Below are positions 46,701 through 52,706 of a stretch of 64,000 nt of DNA, in pieces. Source of the DNA: Rhynochetos jubatus. Taxonomy: Eukaryota; Chordata; Aves; Eurypygiformes; Rhynochetidae. A program made the translations under genes and the position numbers. Position 1 is the stretch's first letter; each line of letters opens with the position of its first letter. The DNA lies in contig CM050650.1 in the NCBI GenBank assembly GCA_027574665.1, positions 99,173,086 to 99,237,085 of the forward strand, read 5' to 3'. The notes under the pieces are model-generated. The model was not told the origin of the DNA. It searched no databases and saw only the letters and a list, made by a program, of their open reading frames with translations.

Positions 46701-48704
46701 ATCTTAATTATATAAAGAAATATTTTCTTATTGCTCATTTTTCTGAAGTTAACTTCAGTAACAAACATTATTTTTACAATACAGAAAGACTTTCTGTGTT
46801 ACTTGGTTTAGTTTTAGCTACTCCTACGTTAATTTAATTTTGATCTTCAAACCTCATTGATACCTACCTACTAGTTGTAATTATTAATATTACATTGTTA
46901 ATATGTACAAGAGCATGTAGGCTGAAATATGTTGGGCAAAGACAATTTAACAGACATTCTTAGAACACTCAACTAAGTTTCTGTCTATGGACACAGTACT
47001 ACCTATGTTGCTATTAAAGTCAATGGAGGTCTAACCAGTAAGGTCAGTGGAGTCTGGAGAGCTCAGATTCAGCTCAAAGATGGCAGAGTTGTAGGTACTA
47101 GTTTAGCTGCCTACATAAAAGTGTCTGGTGCATTTGAGATGCATTCCTGTCCAGACCATCCTAAGGGAGCTGACAAATACTACGTAAGTCCTGTGGAAAG
47201 CCAGTGCCTTTCTGGAGTGGGAGCAGGAACCCAGACAAGACACACTGGGGTATCTCATGTATGACCAGATGTCTGTGCGCAGGCAATGAAATTGGGCTCC
47301 TGGTGGCTGGTCAGCTGAATGAGCCTCCATCAATTGTCTTGGCTAATCTTCTGTTGGCTGTGATAGGAGCTCTGTTACCTACATTAAATTATTTCAGATG
47401 AATCCTGCCTTATTTTTATATATATACACATATATATGTAGACACTGCTCAGCTGGTAGAGTAATTCCTTCTCTGGTGTTACAGAAAGTAGAAAAAAATA
47501 ATTAGATATTATGTTTTTCCTATCTCATATGTGGTAACATGAACAGGTAATAGTTGCAGTTGTTTAACATAAAGTTTTATCTGTTACTGGAGGCTGTTTG
47601 GAGGGAAGTTTTATGTCGATAAGCATGAATTTGGCGAGTATTTTCATCTGTTTTTATGCTTGTGAACAATATATAGATAATTCAGTATATTAGTCGTGTG
47701 AATCTGTGCATGTTTAATCTGAAAGACACTTTCTTGACTATTTTCTTAATTTAATTATTGCAGTATAAAAATATGACATACTCATTAGTTTTTATTCATT
47801 TTATAATATAATGTTTAACACAAGCCCTATTCTTCATTCAAACATTTTGTCAGCTTGACTTCAACATCTGCTTGCTATAAAACATTGCTTCATTCTGAGT
47901 CTGTAATCAAATTCAGAGCAGTAACAAACAGGCTGTCTTTGAAGGAAATTTCTGCTGTAGCTTTCCTGTTTTCTTACAATATTCATTTTGGGAAAGAATG
48001 TGGAAAAAAAAGCATGTCTTGAAATCCAGATGCTCCCCATTGTTACTTCAAGTTGGGTTTTTTGTAATTTTAAGTTAATTATTACCAGATTATTTTATAT
48101 ACAAAAATATAAACAAATCATAATAATTAATTATAATTATTTGCATTTGTTTTATGTGCTTTTATTTATGGGATTATTATTTAATTTTTCAGAATATTTT
48201 TGGTATCATACATTTTTTGAGTAAGCACATAAAGATTTGATCAGATATGATAATGCTGTATTCTGGAGTGCTTTGAAATACTTTTCAGACTATTAGTTGT
48301 ACTAATAGTATTAGTTGGACAGTAGGAATTTATTCCTCTTTTATATGCTGCTTCAACTCGTAATTGCTGTTCTGATTCAAAAGACAATTGTCTTTCTCAT
48401 CTCTGCTTGCAAACTGTTTGACAGCTATCTGTTGGACAAAGCATGATGGAATATCTGACCGACAACACTTCTTACTGTGTTTGAAACTGGCTTTAAGAAA
48501 TGTTTTTTGATGAAGACTTGACCATGTGTATTGGTTTTACATTTTTCTTATATTAAAAATACTAACTTACTATTCGAAAAAAATACTTTTATTATGCAAA
48601 GGAAGGCCTTGTTTTGAGTATAGTATTTAACAGCCTTTTTTATTTTAAAGGGAGAAGTGGGACAACCTGGATCTCCAGGCCTAGAAGGACATCGGGGAGA
48701 GCCC
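7687..48704 (+). CDS. COL21A1: COL21A1, collagen alpha-1(XXI) chain, 5' part (16 coding exons, continues past window)
   Basis: This is a secreted extracellular-matrix collagen of the FACIT-like group with a signal peptide, a VWA domain, a TSPN/laminin-G-like domain and then a Gly-X-Y helix. Sixteen exons (7687-7774, 10413-10964, 15230-15398, 15537-15753, 19054-19227, 21837-21914, 23821-23829, 24928-25011, 28490-28552, 38354-38407, 39363-39416, 41931-41984, 42827-42880, 44304-44357, 44436-44489, 48651-48704) join in frame to 604 codons without a stop. All introns end in AG. Fifteen donors are GT and one is GC. The VWA and TSPN sequence closely matches what I know of vertebrate COL21A1, and it fits COL21A1 far better than its relative COL22A1. 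The protein is expected in vessel wall and connective tissue matrix; that is family knowledge, not visible here. About 350 residues, including most of the triple helix, are missing because the window ends first. Upstream untranslated exons may exist but cannot be placed. Confidence 0.96.
7866..8478 (-). mobile_element. Solo LTR, avian endogenous retrovirus (ERVL-like)
   Basis: Read on the minus strand it starts TGTGCTGGTTTTAGTTGGGA and ends GGGGTTATTCCCCAACA, with the usual TG...CA ends. It carries the 'TTATCTCAACCCATGAGTTTT' type segment before a CTCCTCCTCC-rich stretch, typical of a common avian LTR family. Flanking pentamers ATTTC (7861-7865) and ACTTC (8479-8483) agree at four of five bases and suggest a 5-bp target duplication. 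No internal retroviral genes remain. It starts only 91 bp after the leader exon's donor. Confidence 0.85.
8825..8955 (+). pseudogene. Decayed copy of the 3' part of the COL21A1 VWA exon (pseudoexon)
   Basis: By eye this aligns with 10844-10964 of the VWA exon at roughly four of five bases over the first 80 positions. Shared words include GATGAACTTAAAGC, ACAAGCC and TGTATTTTATGTTGA. The frame reads EEDELKAI, then DKPS, then a TAA stop. A 5-base insertion shifts the frame and a second in-phase stop (TAG) follows. At its end, AAG/GTAGGT still resembles the donor of the real exon. The 5' part of the exon is not clearly present; a weak echo may exist near 8773-8800. It is best explained as an old tandem exon duplication that lost function. 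Confidence 0.82.
9156..9230 (+). repeat. CR1 LINE, old 3' tail
   Basis: GACCTGCTTCAGCAGAGGG, then TGGAGTCCCTTTCAA and CCTGTGATTC reproduce the order of a plus-strand CR1 3' end with many substitutions. Confidence 0.6.
10413..10964 (+). CDS. COL21A1: COL21A1 VWA-domain exon
   Basis: This 552-nt exon encodes residues 30-213 and holds the whole von Willebrand factor A domain (about 37-211). The metal-ion-dependent adhesion site is complete: DGSYS at 43-47 (D-x-S-x-S), a Thr in GGNT at about 114, and LTDG with Asp at about 144. An N-glycosylation sequon (NIT) is at residue 62. VWA domains in matrix collagens bind other matrix proteins or cell receptors through a divalent cation, and the intact MIDAS suggests that capacity remains. 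The acceptor is a long T-rich tract ending in AG at 10411-10412. The donor is GTAAGT at 10965. A whole VWA domain in a single exon is a notable feature of this gene. A decayed copy of its 3' part lies 1.9 kb upstream. Confidence 0.97.
11211..11263. repeat. 53-nt inverted repeat (hairpin) in intron 2
   Basis: The inner arms CCGCAAAA (11228-11235) and TTTTGCGG (11237-11244) are perfect with a one-base loop. The outer arms TAGCATTT (11211-11218) and AAATGCTA (11256-11263) are also perfect. The bases between pair only partly. It could be a remnant of a small palindromic DNA transposon or a foldback RNA. CpG-containing arms are unusual in this AT-rich intron. Confidence 0.7.
12441..12797 (-). mobile_element. 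CR1 LINE 3' fragment
   Basis: The 3' end is at the left (CACAGAATCACAGAATGG). It runs through the usual CR1 order (CCATGGGCAGGGACACC, GGCAACCTG, ACCCTCTCCAGGAAGAA) to a 5'-truncated end near a C-rich stretch and CTGGAAGGCTGTGATAAG. It is relatively young by similarity to the other copies here. Confidence 0.93.
15230..15398 (+). CDS. COL21A1: COL21A1 TSPN/LamG exon 1
   Basis: This exon encodes residues 214-270 and starts the thrombospondin-N-terminal-like (laminin G type) domain with [19 protein letters not shown]. The Cys at residue 217 probably pairs with a Cys at the end of the domain (410 or 421), as in related TSPN domains; that pairing is inferred. The acceptor is TTTGCAG. The donor is AAG followed by GTATTT, a somewhat weak match. 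Codon 270 is split across the junction (phase 2). Confidence 0.95.
15399..15536 (+). other. COL21A1: COL21A1 intron 3 (138 nt)
   Basis: A short GT-AG intron with a TTGTTGTTGTTTG run and a C/T-rich tract before the acceptor. Confidence 0.9.
15537..15753 (+). CDS. COL21A1: COL21A1 TSPN/LamG exon 2
   Basis: This exon encodes the end of codon 270 to residue 342 and starts [20 protein letters not shown]. It forms beta strands of the TSPN domain and carries an N-glycosylation sequon NGT at about residue 329. It is separated from the previous exon by an intron of only 138 nt. The acceptor follows a C/T-rich tract, the donor is GTAAGG, and the exon ends in phase 0. Confidence 0.95.
17261..17453 (-). 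mobile_element. CR1 LINE 3' fragment, strongly truncated
   Basis: It begins CACAGAATCATAGAATGG at the left and follows the CR1 order to CCTCACCACCCTC, where unique sequence starts. Only about 190 bp of the 3' end is present. Confidence 0.92.
17531..18335 (+). mobile_element. Solo LTR with perfect 5-bp target duplication
   Basis: It starts TGTGCTGGGTTCAGTCAGG and ends AGCCGGAGTTAAACCACAACA without its last base counted twice; the ends are TG...CA over 805 bp. The pentamer TATAC is duplicated exactly at 17526-17530 and 18336-18340. GC-rich stretches near 17960-18040 contrast with the flanking intron. Two perfect 10-bp tandem units (TTGTATCATA) and a third degenerate one lie at 18091-18120. No retroviral genes are present, so this is the product of LTR-LTR recombination. 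The family appears to be avian ERVL- or ERVK-like; I cannot decide which. Confidence 0.9.
19054..19227 (+). CDS. COL21A1: COL21A1 TSPN/LamG exon 3
   Basis: This exon encodes residues 343-400, starting [19 protein letters not shown] and ending [11 protein letters not shown]. The FDEGWHQI and LYIDDQ motifs are the typical laminin-G/TSPN core strands. The exon is exactly 58 codons, phase 0 at both ends, with TTAG acceptor and GTAAGC donor. A reading frame runs past the donor into the intron to 19272, but that extension is not coding. Confidence 0.95.
19228..21836 (+). other. COL21A1: COL21A1 intron 5 (2.6 kb)
   Basis: A GT-AG intron. I see no mobile element or second gene in it. A CCACC/CCCC-rich patch lies near 19719-19743. 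Confidence 0.8.
21837..21914 (+). CDS. COL21A1: COL21A1 TSPN/LamG exon 4
   Basis: This exon encodes residues 401-426 ([14 protein letters not shown]... to EIPGF). It closes the TSPN domain, with Cys at 410 and 421. It is 78 nt, phase 0 at both ends, with ATTACAG acceptor and GTGAGT donor. It is short, but it continues the conserved family sequence exactly. Confidence 0.94.
21915..23820 (+). other. COL21A1: COL21A1 intron 6 (1.9 kb)
   Basis: The intron is GT-AG and ends in a strong TTTCTTCTTCTTTCAG acceptor that defines the 9-nt microexon. Nothing else is recognised. Confidence 0.8.
23821..23829 (+). CDS. COL21A1: COL21A1 microexon, 9 nt (Asn-Gly-Glu)
   Basis: Nine bases, AATGGAGAG, sit between a strong polypyrimidine tract ending TTTCAG and a donor GTAGGC. 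They encode Asn-Gly-Glu (residues 427-429), which the family sequence has between EIPGF and the following Cys. Omitting the microexon keeps the frame, so it could be skipped or included. It is easily missed by gene predictors. Confidence 0.88.
23830..24927 (+). other. COL21A1: COL21A1 intron 7 (1.1 kb)
   Basis: A GT-AG intron following the microexon. It is AT-rich with no repeat recognised. Confidence 0.8.
24928..25011 (+). CDS. COL21A1: COL21A1 linker and first Gly-X-Y exon
   Basis: This exon encodes residues 430-457, from [20 protein letters not shown] to the first collagen triplets GKQ GPP GPK, so the triple helix begins at about residue 449. The three Cys residues (CMN, PCIC) just before the helix may form interchain or intrachain disulfides; that is inferred. 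It is 84 nt, phase 0, with donor GTAAGT. The acceptor, TTTTGATAG, is unusually poor in pyrimidines near the AG. Confidence 0.94.
25136..25984 (+). mobile_element. CR1 LINE 3' part with reverse-transcriptase remnant
   Basis: A frame of about 150 codons at 25138-25596 reads like the C-terminal part of CR1 ORF2 ([20 protein letters not shown], later [18 protein letters not shown]). A 3'UTR follows, ending CACCCTGTGATTCTGTGAAT. The wording differs from the main CR1 type in the window (for example GGGGGATCTAATCAGTGCTT), so it is a different subfamily. Frameshifts occur near 25560-25600. It is inactive and truncated at the 5' end. Confidence 0.9.
26581..26913 (-). mobile_element. CR1 LINE 3' fragment with poly-C run
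   Basis: It begins CATAGAATCATGGACTGG at the left and follows the CR1 order to CCTTGTAAAAAGTACCCC. A run of about 16 C's (26882-26897) then replaces the normal CCCCCTCCAGC. The C run may be a sequencing or slippage hot spot. Confidence 0.92.
28490..28552 (+). CDS. COL21A1: COL21A1 collagen exon, 63 nt
   Basis: This exon encodes residues 458-478, seven unbroken Gly-X-Y triplets ([21 protein letters not shown]). It is 63 nt instead of 54, an addition of three triplets-worth of bases (one triplet of amino acids). The acceptor is TCCATAG and the donor GTGAGT. Prolines in the Y position would be hydroxylated to stabilise the helix. Confidence 0.95.
33248..33432 (+). mobile_element. CR1 LINE 3' fragment, strongly truncated
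   Basis: It starts within GAAGCACTGGAACAGGTTGC and ends CACTCTGTGATTCTATGAA, the plus-strand CR1 3' terminus. About 185 bp is present. Confidence 0.93.
33841..34233 (-). mobile_element. CR1 LINE 3' fragment
   Basis: The 3' end is at the left (CACAATCACAGAATGG). It continues through the usual CR1 order to CTCTTCCTTCCAGCC and AACAAGCCTG, where it is truncated. It lies about 400 bp from the plus-strand CR1 at 33248, so the two form an inverted pair. Confidence 0.93.
35836..36114 (+). mobile_element. CR1 LINE 3' fragment, second subfamily
   Basis: The order AGAGGAAATGGCCTCAAGTT, GGTTTAGATTGGATATTA, GGCTGCCCAGGGAAGTAG, TTGGCAGTGTTAGGTTGATG and ATTGTATGATTCC is that of an older CR1 subfamily, distinct from the main one in this window. 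Confidence 0.85.
36267..36287. repeat. 21-bp palindrome (GTATGTATGT-C-ACATACATAC)
   Basis: A perfect inverted repeat with 10-bp arms and a single central base. It probably arose from inversion of a TATG/CATA microsatellite. Confidence 0.7.
38354..38407 (+). CDS. COL21A1: COL21A1 collagen exon, 54 nt (a)
   Basis: This exon encodes residues 479-496, six triplets ([18 protein letters not shown]). It is the first of seven successive 54-nt exons, the ancestral collagen exon unit. The acceptor is TCCTTAG and the donor GTAAGT. A 9.8-kb intron precedes it. Confidence 0.95.
38408..39362 (+). other. COL21A1: COL21A1 intron 10 (955 nt)
   Basis: A GT-AG intron with a T/C-rich acceptor (TTTTCTCTCTTAG). 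No repeats are recognised. Confidence 0.8.
39363..39416 (+). CDS. COL21A1: COL21A1 collagen exon, 54 nt (b)
   Basis: This exon encodes residues 497-514 ([18 protein letters not shown]). The charged [10 protein letters not shown] triplets are typical of helix-stabilising salt bridges. The donor GT is followed at once by 16 A's (39419-39434), which departs from the usual GTAAGT or GTGAGT. Confidence 0.94.
39417..41930 (+). other. COL21A1: COL21A1 intron 11 (2.5 kb)
   Basis: The GT donor is followed by 16 A's. The rest of the intron is AT-rich without recognisable elements. Confidence 0.8.
41931..41984 (+). CDS. COL21A1: COL21A1 collagen exon, 54 nt (c), with Gly-to-Ala break
   Basis: This exon encodes residues 515-532 ([18 protein letters not shown]). 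The sixth triplet starts with Ala (GCA, about residue 530) where Gly is required, so the helix is interrupted by one residue. Exon length (54 nt), phase and acceptor (TATTTAG) are normal. The donor GTTGAA is a weak match to consensus. The preceding five triplets match the family well, so the exon itself is secure. Confidence 0.9.
41985..42826 (+). other. COL21A1: COL21A1 intron 12 (842 nt)
   Basis: The donor is GTTGAA (weak) and the acceptor ATCTAG. No repeats are recognised. Confidence 0.8.
42827..42880 (+). CDS. COL21A1: COL21A1 collagen exon, 54 nt (d), GC donor
   Basis: This exon encodes residues 533-550 ([18 protein letters not shown]). The acceptor is ATCTAG. The exon ends AAG and is followed by GCAAGT, the standard GC-type donor, so this intron is GC-AG. 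No nearby GT keeps the 54-nt length and the Gly-X-Y register. Confidence 0.92.
42881..44303 (+). other. COL21A1: COL21A1 intron 13 (1.4 kb, GC-AG)
   Basis: The intron starts GCAAGT and ends TTTCTCAG. A solo LTR (42928-43551) occupies almost half of it, close to the donor. Confidence 0.85.
42928..43551 (-). mobile_element. Solo LTR, avian endogenous retrovirus
   Basis: On the plus strand it starts TGTAGTGGGGTGACTTGGCT and ends CACCCCATACA. It contains the characteristic words AGGGAGATCACCTACCAATT and GGGCAAAACAGACTTGACTT of a widespread avian LTR. The TTTATT motif read in reverse gives AATAAA, so the sense strand is minus. Flanks GTATC (42923-42927) and TTATC (43552-43556) match at four of five bases, a likely target duplication. 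The GC-rich 3' half (43360-43550 on plus) lacks the long tandem blocks often seen in this family, so it may be internally deleted. Confidence 0.82.
44304..44357 (+). CDS. COL21A1: COL21A1 collagen exon, 54 nt (e)
   Basis: This exon encodes residues 551-568 ([18 protein letters not shown]). The acceptor is TTTCTCAG and the donor GTAAGT. The intron after it is only 78 nt, close to the minimum for vertebrate splicing, so it and the next exon behave almost as a pair. Confidence 0.95.
44358..44435 (+). other. COL21A1: COL21A1 intron 14 (78 nt)
   Basis: A very short GT-AG intron between two 54-nt collagen exons. Confidence 0.92.
44436..44489 (+). CDS. COL21A1: COL21A1 collagen exon, 54 nt (f)
   Basis: This exon encodes residues 569-586 ([18 protein letters not shown]). 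The acceptor is GCCACAG and the donor GTATGT. A CR1 fragment begins about 108 bp after the donor. Confidence 0.95.
44597..45031 (+). mobile_element. CR1 LINE 3' fragment
   Basis: It starts at GAAATGATCAGAGAGCTGG and proceeds through GGCTTGTTCAGCCTGGAGAA and GTAGTGACAGGACAAGGGG to the terminus TTTTGTGATTCTATGA. It is 5'-truncated and clearly of the main family in this window. Confidence 0.93.
45885..45992 (-). repeat. CR1 LINE, old diverged fragment
   Basis: CCAGGTTGCTCAGCTGGGCC, AACCTCCAAGGATGGAGACT and the following TGTTCCATCCTTGACTGTC are a degraded minus-strand CR1. The preceding 150 bp may belong to it but cannot be aligned by eye. Confidence 0.6.
48651..48704 (+). CDS. COL21A1: COL21A1 collagen exon, 54 nt (g), last one visible
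   Basis: This exon encodes residues 587-604 ([18 protein letters not shown]). The acceptor is TATTTTAAAG and the donor GTAAGT. I searched downstream by eye for another run of GGN-NNN-CC(N) triplets after an AG and found none before 64000. Confidence 0.94.
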
Positions 48705-50746
48705 GTAAGTGATGAAATTGCTGATATATCCTTATGTACTGATTTGTTTGGGGTTTGGTTTTTTTCTTTTTGGTTAATGGATGTTATACTTCATGTTTCA
48801 TCCATGTTGATTTGAATTGGTTGATGTGCCTTTTTTTTGTAAATGTGCTTTTTAATTGTTTGGTGCTCGTCTTTAAATTTGGATTTAGTAAAAGAAATAA
48901 GCAAGCCTTTAAAGTCAAAGATGTCTTGAAAGAAAAGATGAAGTATACTGCTTTTATATACCAATTTAGATATATATTATAATATTGTGTTATTATTGAC
49001 TTCTTGCCTATTGATATGATGGTATGGTTAGATATTGATTGTTCCTCTACTGGTGTTTAGGCAGGTCTTCAGTGCAGCTCATTTTTCCTCCTCTTTGTAT
49101 TTGATAGCTAGGTTTTGTCTTTCTTATCTCCTTGTTTGGCTCTTTAAGGCCACCAGACTTTAAAGCAGAGGAGCCAAGATTCCTGTAGAAATAGCTGAAA
49201 GCTTTGTGTGCCGATAGAGAGCCAGCTGTCTTCCAACCATCAGTAATTCTTCTGTAGGCCAAAAGCAGTAAATGGAGCTCAGTTGGTGGAACACTGCCTT
49301 CCAGATCAATTACATTCTGAATGAAACTTTGGATTGTAAGATAAGGGATACAGCTTTATACATTAAGAAATTTTTGTAGTGTTGGATGTAATGAGAGACA
49401 GTATGTGTTATATGGTACTGAAATCTGGTAGAGATTTTTGATAACTAGGAGATGGAAATAACACTCACAGCTGAATAATTGTCAAGCTCTTTCATTTAGA
49501 TTTTTTTATATATTCACTAAAACCCTCATAAAACACTGTGAATAGACTGCAAAACACCAGACAATCATTCCCAACAGGCTTTCAGCCTACTTGGCTGGCT
49601 TAAGTGAAGAACACACATAATTCCTCTCTAGGCTTCATTTTTTCTTCTTTTTCTTCTCTAAATAACTGGGATTTATTAACCTTTTACAATCTATGGTATC
49701 TTCAGATGTAAGAAAGACTGAAAGTGAATGTTAATTATAAATGGTAAAATACAAGTGAAGAGTTTTTGGTATATTGTTAGTTAGTGCACCATAACAAACG
49801 TGTTGAGGTAATAACAAGACTTCTGCTATTGTTCCCAGCCTTGTTTTGTCTCTTCATTTTTAGAAAAAATGTAAGTTAGATATTGTGATTTTTTTTTTTT
49901 AATTTATCTTGAAAATAAAGGAAGGGAAAGCATTTCTGACCTAGAGAAAAATAAGTATTTAAGACTTTTAACAGCTCTGCTTCTGATGTGATAGTTTTGG
50001 TTAAATCTGACCTATATATAATAAAGAAATATATTTTGGTTTAAAATTAATATAAATGCTTCACAGTATAACATTTTGAACAGCAGTGTAAACTCATCAC
50101 TGAAGTCCCATACTTTTGTTTTAGAGGGCAATGAATTGGCAGATTTAAGACCTTAAGATCAGTAAGAAGTCTTTTAATAACACCATACGATAATATAGAG
50201 AAAGGCTTCCTATATATAAACAACTACAAAAGATTTAAAAATCCTAACAGGGCAGGCCAGATTGTACTATGTGCTGTGTTTGCAATCAGTGAAGGTTCTT
50301 CTGAAGAGCAGAAAGTCTACACACTGTCTAGGATAATGCCTCAAGGTAACCAATAGGAAATGTTGTACCTGTTCACCTACCTCTGTTGCTGGTGTAGCAC
50401 CAGACTGCATGTGCTGACATGGTGCTCCCATTTATTTAGAACCTTTCTGTGCAGCATCTTTGTGGTGAAAGTGCTTGGGCTCTGCAAAATGAAAGCTCTC
50501 CTCAGCCATGAGATATGTGGGCTCCTCTGTTCAAGTAGAGGGTAGTTGGCTTCCATCTGGTGGAAAGTGAGCTGGATTGTGGGGACTGTAAGGAATGTCT
50601 TGTGCAACTTACTGCTTCTGTTGTTTCTGTTGTTCCTCCTGTGTGAATTTGGTGTATAATGTGTGTGTCCTCTGGTCAGCAATTCAGTGTGAACTTCTCT
50701 GGAGGGATACCCTAGCATTTAGGGCACTTGTGTGGGAAAGAGGAAC

Positions 50747-50815
50747 TGTCGTGGTTTACTCCGGCTAGCAAAATACCACCAAAATAAAACTTTTTTCCTG
50801 ACTGAACCCAGAACA
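50747..50815 (-). mobile_element. 69-bp mini-LTR (both ends of an LTR, middle missing)
   Basis: Read on the minus strand it starts TGTTCTGGGTTCAGTCAGGA and ends TAGCCGGAGTAAACCACGACA minus nothing internal but a short T/A-rich bridge. These are the same first ~20 and last ~30 bases as the 805-bp LTR at 17531-18335. Flanks GGAAC (50742-50746) and GGAAA (50816-50820) match at four of five bases. It is either a solo LTR with a ~735-bp internal deletion or a non-autonomous short derivative. Confidence 0.8.
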
Positions 50816-52631
50816 GGAAATGAACTCTGCTGTGCCCTCCCTGTGGTAGGCTGCCTCAACTCAAGACGGGTCTTGGACAGGCCTGTTGAAACTGCATGAC
50901 TCCATATCGTTAACCAGTCAGATGCAACTGTGTCCCTGGGACAGCTCAGCAGGTTGCATGGATACCCCACCCACACAAACATACATGCAAACAATCTTTG
51001 TTTCTTCCATTCAGCCACATTCATGTTAGGCATGGCCTAATTTGTTAAGTTGGTCTTTTTAAAAACAGCCATCTTATGATCCCTCTTGCTTTAGCAAATA
51101 GAAAGAGCATGGTTGCGAAGTGAATCTATCTTGGGACAACATCTAAGAGGCAACTGTCTAGGATGGAGAGCACAGTTGAACTGAACTCCCATTGCCTCTA
51201 GCCCCTGAGAGGTGTGGTTATTTTCCAAACAGCATAATTTCTGGTATATTATTATGCTCGTTAATCCCCAAATTTATGAACAGGAAAAAGTTGGGTTATA
51301 AAGCTAAGTAAATTATTCCAAGTGATGCGGTTGTTTTCCCTCAGTAACACTACATGGAAGTTGTTAGCCAGGCCATCTCAATCCTACCCACTCTGTGTAA
51401 AAACAACATTTGACAGTATGGACAGAACAATTTAGTAAAGCTAGTAATCAAGCTGATTTTACTGATGACAAAAATAAGCCATGCTGTCACTTGAGTAGTT
51501 TAATGGCTAGTCATATATCTTATTGATGACAGGCTGTTTTGCTAAATATGTTTTTTGAGGGGCCGTCTAGAGGATAGAACAAATCAAGATTTATTTGAGC
51601 TTAATTTCAGCCTGGCTGTTCTTTGTAACATAGGTAGAGTTCCGTCCGAGTCTGGTTTCAGTGGAAGGTATGTTAGACCTCTCCTTGTGTTTACAATCAT
51701 GCAGATGGGAACTCTGAAATGAGTGCTTGTGGGTGAAGCTGGCAGGACATTTACAGCACTCTTCTAGGCCTAGCATATGCTGTCCTGCCACAAGTAATAT
51801 GTCTGAACATTTGCAACTGCTCATGTTTACTCTCCAGAAATCATATTTTTCAGAAATACAGCTGCAAACACTTAAAATGGTAGAGTTTGCCCTTAATATT
51901 TAGGTCACATCACAAGATCTCAGATGTGGCCTTGTTTGTGCCAGCGATAGCAGGGTAACGTGGCTTTCGGCTTCTGACCTCGCTCCCACTGTTATACCTA
52001 TACTCCCAGTTTATCTGGTGATCTCTTATAGGTGCATCAGGAATGCCAGATCTAAATCAATGCATTCCCAGGACAATGTGTGTTTTATGCAAGGGTGTGG
52101 TAGCAGAATTATTTTTGAAACGTGTTGAAGATACACTAAGGCTACAGAAATCTTCAACAGACGTTGCTGTATTTTTCTTCTTAAAGCAGAATATTTAAAA
52201 CAACATAGAAACTGGTATAGCCTGGTAGCCTGTGCATTTGGAAGGCAAATATTCATGTAATTCTACTGCATCTATAGCTATGCCGAGATTAATCAGAACA
52301 GGAACCAAGCAAAGAAAATTCCTTACTTATGTGGTAGTATGCAGAACAAAATTTTTTTGGGTGTTTTTTTTTCTTCTGTGTGCTATGTAATATTCCTCCC
52401 TCTCCCTAATTATACAGTTTTCCAGGTCTTTTCCTTACAGATAAATTGGCTTTAGTGGAACCCTTAGAGTGGAACACCTTGAGGCAAGATGGCTTGTTAA
52501 GTAGTCCTGTGCATAGGAACTATGAAAAAAACAGACACAAAACACAGGACTGGTAACTGTGATACCTCCATACTGACATTGTTCCTTAAAGATCCTCTTC
52601 TCAGAAGAATTGTCTGGCAGCCAGTCATCTT

Positions 52632-52706
52632 AATCATGGAATGCTTTAGGTTGGAAGGGACGTTAAAGATCATCTAGTTCCAACCCCCCCGCCATGGGCA
52701 GGGACA
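52632..52706 (-). mobile_element. CR1 LINE, extreme 3' tip
   Basis: Only about 75 bp: ATCATGGAATGCTTTAGGTT through CCATGGGCAGGGACA. This is a very short truncated insertion. Confidence 0.88.

Larger units (their letters stand above)
44490..48650 (+). other. COL21A1: COL21A1 intron 15 (4.2 kb)
   Basis: The intron is GT-AG. It holds a sense CR1 (44597-45031) and a decayed antisense CR1 (45885-45992), and an AT dinucleotide-rich tract near 47417-47440. Confidence 0.85.
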
